Origin: CAYPUT01 sp046541715 | GTDB taxonomy: Bacteria; Spirochaetota; Spirochaetia; DSM-27196; PWMO01 | DNA: 64,000 bases | Reading direction: 5' to 3' | Assembly (NCBI GenBank): GCA_046541715.1 | Contig: JBKHCS010000002.1 | Coordinates: 1 to 64,000, forward strand | Shown: piece after piece, positions 59,710 through 64,000 of the stretch | How positions within the stretch are numbered: position 1 is the first letter of the stretch | How the letters are laid out: every line of letters starts with the position of its first letter | Program-made: the position numbers and the translations under genes | The notes under the pieces: model-generated | The model's database searches: none | What the model saw: only the letters and a program-made list of their open reading frames with translations | What the model was told of the DNA's origin: nothing

Positions 59710-61422
59710 ATGAGCGATCGAGACGCGTCAGGTCCCGAAACACCTGAACAACAGCTATTACAAGAGGAGCTGCAAGAAGAGTTCCTCAAGCCACTTGACG
59801 ACTTGCAGTCAGGGCAACTCGTCGAGGGAACGGTTGTTCAGGTGGGAACCGAATATGCCTTTGTAGACATCGGCTATAAGTCCGAAGGGCGTATTCGTCT
59901 CGACGAATTTGATGAGCCACCAACCATTGGTGACACCGTTAGTGTTGTCCTCTTGAACAAGGAGACCGTCCAGGGCGGAATCAACGTTTCCAAGAGAAAG
60001 GCCGACGAGCGCGTTTCCTGGAAACTGCTCAAGGACGCCTTTCAAGAGCACAAGCCCGTTGAAGGAACGGTCGCAAAGTCGATAAAGGGTGGATTCGAAG
60101 TTCGTCTTTTTGGGGGCCTGAGGGCCTTCAACCCGATTTCTAAGATGGATGTTCACCGGGTCGAGGATCCGGAGGAATACGTCGGCATCAAGAGCAAGTT
60201 CCACATCGAGCGACTCTATAGCGATAACAGGGTGAACATCGTCGTCTCCCGCCGAGGATGGCTCGAAGAACAAGTCGAGAAAAACCGCGAGGAGTTCTTC
60301 GCCAATACGGACATCGGCGACGTCGTCGAGGGGACCGTCAAGTCGTTTACCTCCTTCGGCGCCTTTATCGACTTAGGCGGCTTTGACGGACTTCTGCACC
60401 TCAACGACATGAGCTGGGGCCACGCGACCCGTCCCCGGGATTACGTCCAGAAGGGCGAGGTGATCCACCTTCGGGTTATCCGGTTGGACACCGAGGAAAA
60501 GAAGATCAACCTCTCCTTGCGCCATATGACCGAAGACCCCTGGAACCGTTTCGAAGAGAAGTACGGCGTCGACCAGGTCGTTACCGGAAAGGTTACCAAG
60601 CTTGCCGATTTTGGTGCCTTTATCGAGTTGGAAGAGGGAATCGAAGGGCTTGCCCACATTTCGGAGCTCTCCTGGGTGAAGCACATCGATCATCCCCGGG
60701 AAGTCCTCGACGTCGGTGACGAAGTCGATGTGATGATTCTCGACTACGACGTTACCCAGGGCCGGGTTTCCCTCGGCGTCAAGCAGGCGCAGCCGAACCC
60801 CTGGAGCGAGATCGCCGCGTCGTATCCCGTCGGGATGACGCTCCGGCGCCCGGTAAAGAAGATTACCAACTCCGGTGCCTTCGTGGAGCTGGAAGAGGGT
60901 ATAGACGCCTTTATTCACGCCGACGATCTCTCCTGGACCAAACGGCCGAAGAATCCCGGCGCCGTTTTGACCGAAGGCGAAGAGGTTGACTTTGTCATTA
61001 CCGCGATCGACCCGGAGACCCATAATATTCGGGGGGGCATCAAGCAGCTCTCGGACGATCCTTGGGTCTCCCTAAAGCGGGCCTACGCCGAGCGGAATGT
61101 CGTAGAGGGTGAAGTTACCAATATTACCGACTTCGGCGTCTTTGTTCGGGTTCAGGGCGGTATCGAGGGGCTCATTCACAAGGCGAACCTGGTGGATCCC
61201 CGGACCGAATCTTACGAGAAAGCCGTAGAGAAGATAAAGACCGGCGACCGGCTTCAGGCCATCATTACCGAGGTCAACCCTGGGAAGCAACGGCTGGGGC
61301 TATCCGTCCGGGAAGTGGAACGCAAAGAACGGCAGGAAGAGCTGCAGAAGTACATCCACGACGATTCCGAAGAGGGAACGCTTACCCTCGGCGAGCTTCT
61401 CAAGGAGAAGGAAAAGAACTAG
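59710..61422 (+). CDS. rpsA: 30S ribosomal protein S1
   Basis: Brings mRNA to the ribosome by binding unstructured leaders. 570 residues with six S1 domains, the last four close to consensus (GDVVEGTVKSFTSFGAFIDLGGFDGLLHLNDMSWG-type, VVTGKVTKLADFGAFIELEEGIEGLAHISELSW, SGAFVELEEGIDAFIHADDLSW, VVEGEVTNITDFGVFVRVQGGIEGLIHKANL). Ends in an acidic and lysine tail. GGGAG lies 12 nt before the ATG, a rather long gap. The presence of S1 is relevant to the near-leaderless starts seen here, since S1 is dispensable for leaderless initiation in model systems. Confidence 0.96.
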   Translation: MSDRDASGPETPEQQLLQEELQEEFLKPLDDLQSGQLVEGTVVQVGTEYAFVDIGYKSEGRIRLDEFDEPPTIGDTVSVVLLNKETVQGGINVSKRKADERVSWKLLKDAFQEHKPVEGTVAKSIKGGFEVRLFGGLRAFNPISKMDVHRVEDPEEYVGIKSKFHIERLYSDNRVNIVVSRRGWLEEQVEKNREEFFANTDIGDVVEGTVKSFTSFGAFIDLGGFDGLLHLNDMSWGHATRPRDYVQKGEVIHLRVIRLDTEEKKINLSLRHMTEDPWNRFEEKYGVDQVVTGKVTKLADFGAFIELEEGIEGLAHISELSWVKHIDHPREVLDVGDEVDVMILDYDVTQGRVSLGVKQAQPNPWSEIAASYPVGMTLRRPVKKITNSGAFVELEEGIDAFIHADDLSWTKRPKNPGAVLTEGEEVDFVITAIDPETHNIRGGIKQLSDDPWVSLKRAYAERNVVEGEVTNITDFGVFVRVQGGIEGLIHKANLVDPRTESYEKAVEKIKTGDRLQAIITEVNPGKQRLGLSVREVERKERQEELQKYIHDDSEEGTLTLGELLKEKEKN

Positions 61423-61437
61423 GCGCCGTACGGCGCC
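61422..61437. repeat. Perfect 16-bp palindrome GGCGCCGTACGGCGCC
   Basis: Fully self-complementary, overlapping the last base of the rpsA stop and ending 18 bp before the regulator gene. It may be a protein-binding site for the adjacent regulator or a hairpin ending rpsA, but no T-run follows. Confidence 0.85.
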
Positions 61438-61455
61438 GAGGCCGCCCGACGAGGC

Positions 61456-62955
61456 ATGTTTACCGCTCCCATAGACGCCGACAAGTTCGGCGTTTTCATC
61501 GAATTAAACAGCTCGATAAACGCGGACTACTCGGATCCGCACCTGTTGCTCGAGCGGATCGTCGACGCGGCTACCCGCCTTACAAACGCCGAGGCTTCGA
61601 GTCTCTTGCTCCTCGACGAAAAGAACCAGCGCCTCTACTTCGAAATTGCTCTTGGACCCCGGGGGCCCGAAGTGGAGCGTCTTTCGATCAACGTCGATGA
61701 AGGGATCGCCGGTTGGGTGTTTTCGAATAACACCGGGGTAATCGTCAACGAACCGGAGGAGGACGAGCGCTTTTACCGGGAGATCGGCAAGCAGGTTGGC
61801 TTCGAAACCCGTAGACTCATGGCGGTTCCGCTGCGCCTCGGGGAGCGGTGTATCGGTGTGATCGAGGTAATCAATAAGGTCGACGGGAGCGGTTTCGCCG
61901 CGGAGGATCTGACCTGGTTGGAGATCTTTGCGAATCAAGCGGCCCTCGCTATCCAACACACCCGCTCCTTGGACCGGGTCCGGAAGCGTGTCGACAGCCT
62001 CGAGGCCCAGGTGGCGGAGAGCCGACCCTTGGTGTATCGCAGTACCGCGATGAGCGAAACCCTTTCGATGGCCACTCGGATAGCCGGGACCGACTCGTCG
62101 GTACTGATTCTCGGAGAAAGCGGGGTAGGGAAAGAGCTCTTCGCCGAGTTTATTCACGGGCATAGCCTTAGGCGAAAGGGACCCCTGGTAAGGGTTAACT
62201 GCGCCGCCCTACCGGAACAGCTCTTGGAGAGCGAGCTCTTCGGCCACGTCCGGGGGGCTTACACCGACGCCATAAGAGACCGCCGGGGACGGTTCGAGCT
62301 TGCCGACGGCGGCACGATATTTCTCGACGAGGTCGGAGAGCTACCCCTAGGGGTCCAGGCCAAGATGCTCCGAATCCTTCAGGAACAGACCTTCGAACGC
62401 CTCGGCGCGAGCGAGTCGACCCGGGTAGACGTCCGAATCGTCGCCGCAACCAACAGTAACCTCCGGGAAGCGGTGGAATCGGGACGTTTCCGGCGGGACC
62501 TCTATTTTCGATTGAACGTGCTCCCCTTGCGGGTCCCCGCCCTCAGAGAGCGTCCCGACGACATCCCTCTTCTCGCCCGGCACTTTCTCCAACGGCACAA
62601 TCGGGGAAGGGAGTTGAGTATCGACGGATTCTCCGACGAAGCCACGGAACGACTGCTCACCTACTCTTGGCCTGGGAATGTCCGGGAGCTGGAGAACGTT
62701 ATCGAACGGGCCGTCGTGATCGCCTCGGGTCGTTATATTCAGCGGGAAGACCTTATGCTCAGCGGAGATGGGACCGACGAAAGAGATCGCTACCGGGGTA
62801 AATCGCTAAAGGAAGCAATCACGTTGTTCAAACGAACCCTTATTGAGAACAGTCTTGCACACCATGGCTGGAATCAAACGGCAACAGCGCGTACACTGGG
62901 CATTCAACGTACGTATTTATCGAGACTCATTAAAGAACTAGGAATAGGCAGGTAA
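61456..62955 (+). CDS. GAF-domain AAA+ regulator of the sigma-54 activator family
   Basis: 499 residues: N-terminal GAF domain (about 20-172; ASSLLLLDEKNQRLYFEIALG, GVIEVINKVDG), AAA+ domain with Walker A GESGVGKE (220-227), Walker B TIFLDEVG (about 287-294), RRDLYFRLN and SWPGNVRELENVIERAV, and a C-terminal Fis-type helix-turn-helix (HHGWNQTATARTLGIQRTYLSRLIKEL). The architecture is NifA-like. The sigma-54-contacting loop, normally GAFTGA, is GAYTDA at residues 267-272 (nt 62254-62271), so sigma-54 activation is in doubt. No sigma-54 promoter (GG-N10-GC) was noted immediately upstream. Signal bound by the GAF domain unknown. Confidence 0.88.
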   Translation: MFTAPIDADKFGVFIELNSSINADYSDPHLLLERIVDAATRLTNAEASSLLLLDEKNQRLYFEIALGPRGPEVERLSINVDEGIAGWVFSNNTGVIVNEPEEDERFYREIGKQVGFETRRLMAVPLRLGERCIGVIEVINKVDGSGFAAEDLTWLEIFANQAALAIQHTRSLDRVRKRVDSLEAQVAESRPLVYRSTAMSETLSMATRIAGTDSSVLILGESGVGKELFAEFIHGHSLRRKGPLVRVNCAALPEQLLESELFGHVRGAYTDAIRDRRGRFELADGGTIFLDEVGELPLGVQAKMLRILQEQTFERLGASESTRVDVRIVAATNSNLREAVESGRFRRDLYFRLNVLPLRVPALRERPDDIPLLARHFLQRHNRGRELSIDGFSDEATERLLTYSWPGNVRELENVIERAVVIASGRYIQREDLMLSGDGTDERDRYRGKSLKEAITLFKRTLIENSLAHHGWNQTATARTLGIQRTYLSRLIKELGIGR

Positions 62956-62957
62956 AG

Positions 62958-63656
62958 ATGGCAGGGAAAGAGGACGTTTCTTTCAGTACGAGGCTGATCG
63001 AAGCATTGAGCCGTTATCGAAAACCCCTTATCTGGGGGATGGCAATACTGGTTGTCGCGTTGATTGCGACCTTCGCGTATCTGGAAGTTCAGCAGCGTCG
63101 CGCCGAAGAGGCGCTTACCCGTGTCGAAGAGGCGGAAGACCTCTATCAATCCTGGGTCGACGCCCTGGAAGACGACGACTCCGCGGCAGCCGAAGATATT
63201 CGGGTCGAGCTTGAAACCATTACTCAGGAGGTCCTTGCGAAGTATCCTCGGAAGTACGCCGCCAATCGAGCGCGATTTCTCCAAGGAGAAATCTACCGGC
63301 AGTTGGAAGACTGGGTTAGTGCCGGTGAAGCGTACCGGGAGACGGCCGAGACCTTCCCTCGAAGTCACCTTGCTTCGGTGAGCCTCTACAACGCAGGTGC
63401 GGCCTTCGAAGAGGCCGGGGAGCTCGATTCCGCAACCGAGAGCTTCCAGGAGATTGAAGACCGATTCGGGGAGTCACCGTCGCCCCTCGTACCTCAGGCG
63501 GTGTTTTCTCTGGGGCGCATCGCCGAGGAGAACGGCGATTTTGCCGGCGCCGAGGAACACTACCAACGCCTTGTGGAGAACCACCCGGGGAGCAGTTGGA
63601 CAAGCCTCGCTCGGAGCCGTATAATCCTGCTGACCGCCGAGGGGCGTATCAATTAG
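62958..63656 (+). CDS. Membrane-anchored TPR protein
   Basis: 232 residues: a short cytosolic N-terminus, one transmembrane helix (LIWGMAILVVALIATFAYLEV, about 24-44) and a periplasmic TPR domain (FLQGEIYRQLEDWVSAGEAYRETAETFPRSHLA, LYNAGAAFEEAGELDSATESFQEIEDRFGESPS, FSLGRIAEENGDFAGAEEHYQRLVENHPGS). Similar to YfgM-like periplasmic TPR proteins that support secretion and outer-membrane assembly. It begins 2 nt after the regulator stop. Confidence 0.83.
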   Translation: MAGKEDVSFSTRLIEALSRYRKPLIWGMAILVVALIATFAYLEVQQRRAEEALTRVEEAEDLYQSWVDALEDDDSAAAEDIRVELETITQEVLAKYPRKYAANRARFLQGEIYRQLEDWVSAGEAYRETAETFPRSHLASVSLYNAGAAFEEAGELDSATESFQEIEDRFGESPSPLVPQAVFSLGRIAEENGDFAGAEEHYQRLVENHPGSSWTSLARSRIILLTAEGRIN

Positions 63657-63673
63657 GCAACAGGAGTAGGGCT

Positions 63674-64000
63674 TTGCGCTTTCTCCAGACCAAGAGATTT
63701 GGCATCGTGTTTGGGCTGCTCGTGGCCGGGATTATCCTGGCCATGGACGCGGGAACGGCGATTATCGACCGTCTCGAGCTCCGGATGTTGGACACACACT
63801 TCAAACTCAAGACGACCTTCCGGGGCCAGGATATCCAGGAAGGCGTTCAACAGGTCGAGCGAAACCCGAATGTCTCGGAAGACATACTCATCGTCGGTAT
63901 TGACTTTACGACGTTGAACCAGTTCGGGCAGTGGCCCTTTCCGAGGTACCGACACGCCGACTTGGTAAACTCCTTTGCACGGATTACCGACCAGTCTCAG
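63674..64000 (+). CDS. CHASE2-domain sensor protein, N-terminal part (cut by window end)
   Basis: The first 109 codons only. TTG at 63674 is preceded by AGGAG (63662-63666). A transmembrane helix (FGIVFGLLVAGIILAMDAGTA) is followed by the start of a CHASE2 extracellular sensor domain (LELRMLDTHFKLK, ILIVGIDFTTLNQFGQWPFPRYRHADLV). CHASE2 proteins continue into adenylate/guanylate cyclase, histidine kinase or diguanylate cyclase domains; in spirochaetes cyclases are common, but the output domain lies beyond the window. Confidence 0.85.
   Translation, partial: MRFLQTKRFGIVFGLLVAGIILAMDAGTAIIDRLELRMLDTHFKLKTTFRGQDIQEGVQQVERNPNVSEDILIVGIDFTTLNQFGQWPFPRYRHADLVNSFARITDQSQ

Noticed and set aside
1..64000. 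CRISPR arrays, insertion sequences, prophage, tRNA or rRNA genes
   Set aside because: No repeat-spacer pattern, transposase, integrase, phage structural gene, tRNA cloverleaf other than tmRNA, or rRNA sequence was seen.

Overview
The window is a gene-dense, GC-rich stretch of chromosome (about 57 protein genes plus tmRNA in 64 kb). It most likely comes from a free-living, pigmented spirochaete of the Spirochaeta/Alkalispirochaeta/Salinispira kind. The evidence is a very long GreA with an N-terminal helical-repeat extension, relaxed spirochaetal lipoboxes, many small TPR/coiled-coil envelope proteins, a TamB-BamA-Skp set, and a carotenoid gene pair compatible with the 1'-hydroxy monocyclic carotenoids I recall being reported from pigmented Spirochaeta. 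No IS element, prophage, CRISPR array, rRNA or ordinary tRNA was seen. The window reads as core chromosome, so its interest lies in oddities within otherwise normal genes.

Layout. 1-5.7 kb: purine operon purB-guaB-purA-guaA, in which purA carries an in-frame UAG. 5.7-9.4 kb: tmRNA (ssrA, minus), a small lipoprotein (plus), and a minus-strand operon of an FGE-like PEGA protein, smpB and a HisN-like phosphatase. 9.5-12.4 kb: two signal peptidase I genes, the second lacking both catalytic residues, then hemW. 12.5-16.3 kb: yebC-ruvC-ruvA-ruvB-queA. 16.3-17.6 kb: a secreted unknown and tmk (minus). 17.6-27.7 kb: tamB-bamA-skp-mutS. 27.8-29.7 kb: crtY-like lycopene cyclase and CruF-like hydratase (minus). 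29.8-43 kb: comF, then rimP-nusA-infB-rbfA-truB-rpsO-pnp-dut, then lptF-lptG-tgt-murJ. 44.7-46.6 kb: HEAT-repeat protein and lipoprotein. 46.7-50.4 kb: TPR protein and long greA (minus). 50.5-54.1 kb: three envelope/TPR proteins and dtd. 54.1-55.2 kb: prs (minus). 55.3-61.4 kb: recA-folK-scpA-scpB-rlu-cmk-rpsA. 61.5-64 kb: a GAF/AAA+ sigma-54-type regulator, a TPR membrane protein, and the start of a CHASE2 sensor protein cut by the window end.

How the genes work together. The largest functional block is gene expression: NusA, IF-2, RimP, RbfA, TruB, S15, S1, PNPase, GreA, QueA/Tgt, tmRNA/SmpB and Dtd. Nucleotide supply follows (purine operon, PRPP synthase, Tmk, Cmk, dUTPase). DNA repair and segregation comprise RuvABC, RecA, MutS and ScpAB. 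Envelope assembly comprises signal peptidases, TamB/BamA/Skp, LptF/LptG and MurJ. Most neighbours in an operon overlap by 1-47 nt, so translational coupling seems general. At operon heads a recurring pattern is a sigma-70-like promoter whose -10 box lies only 5-11 nt before the start codon, which predicts leaderless or near-leaderless mRNAs.
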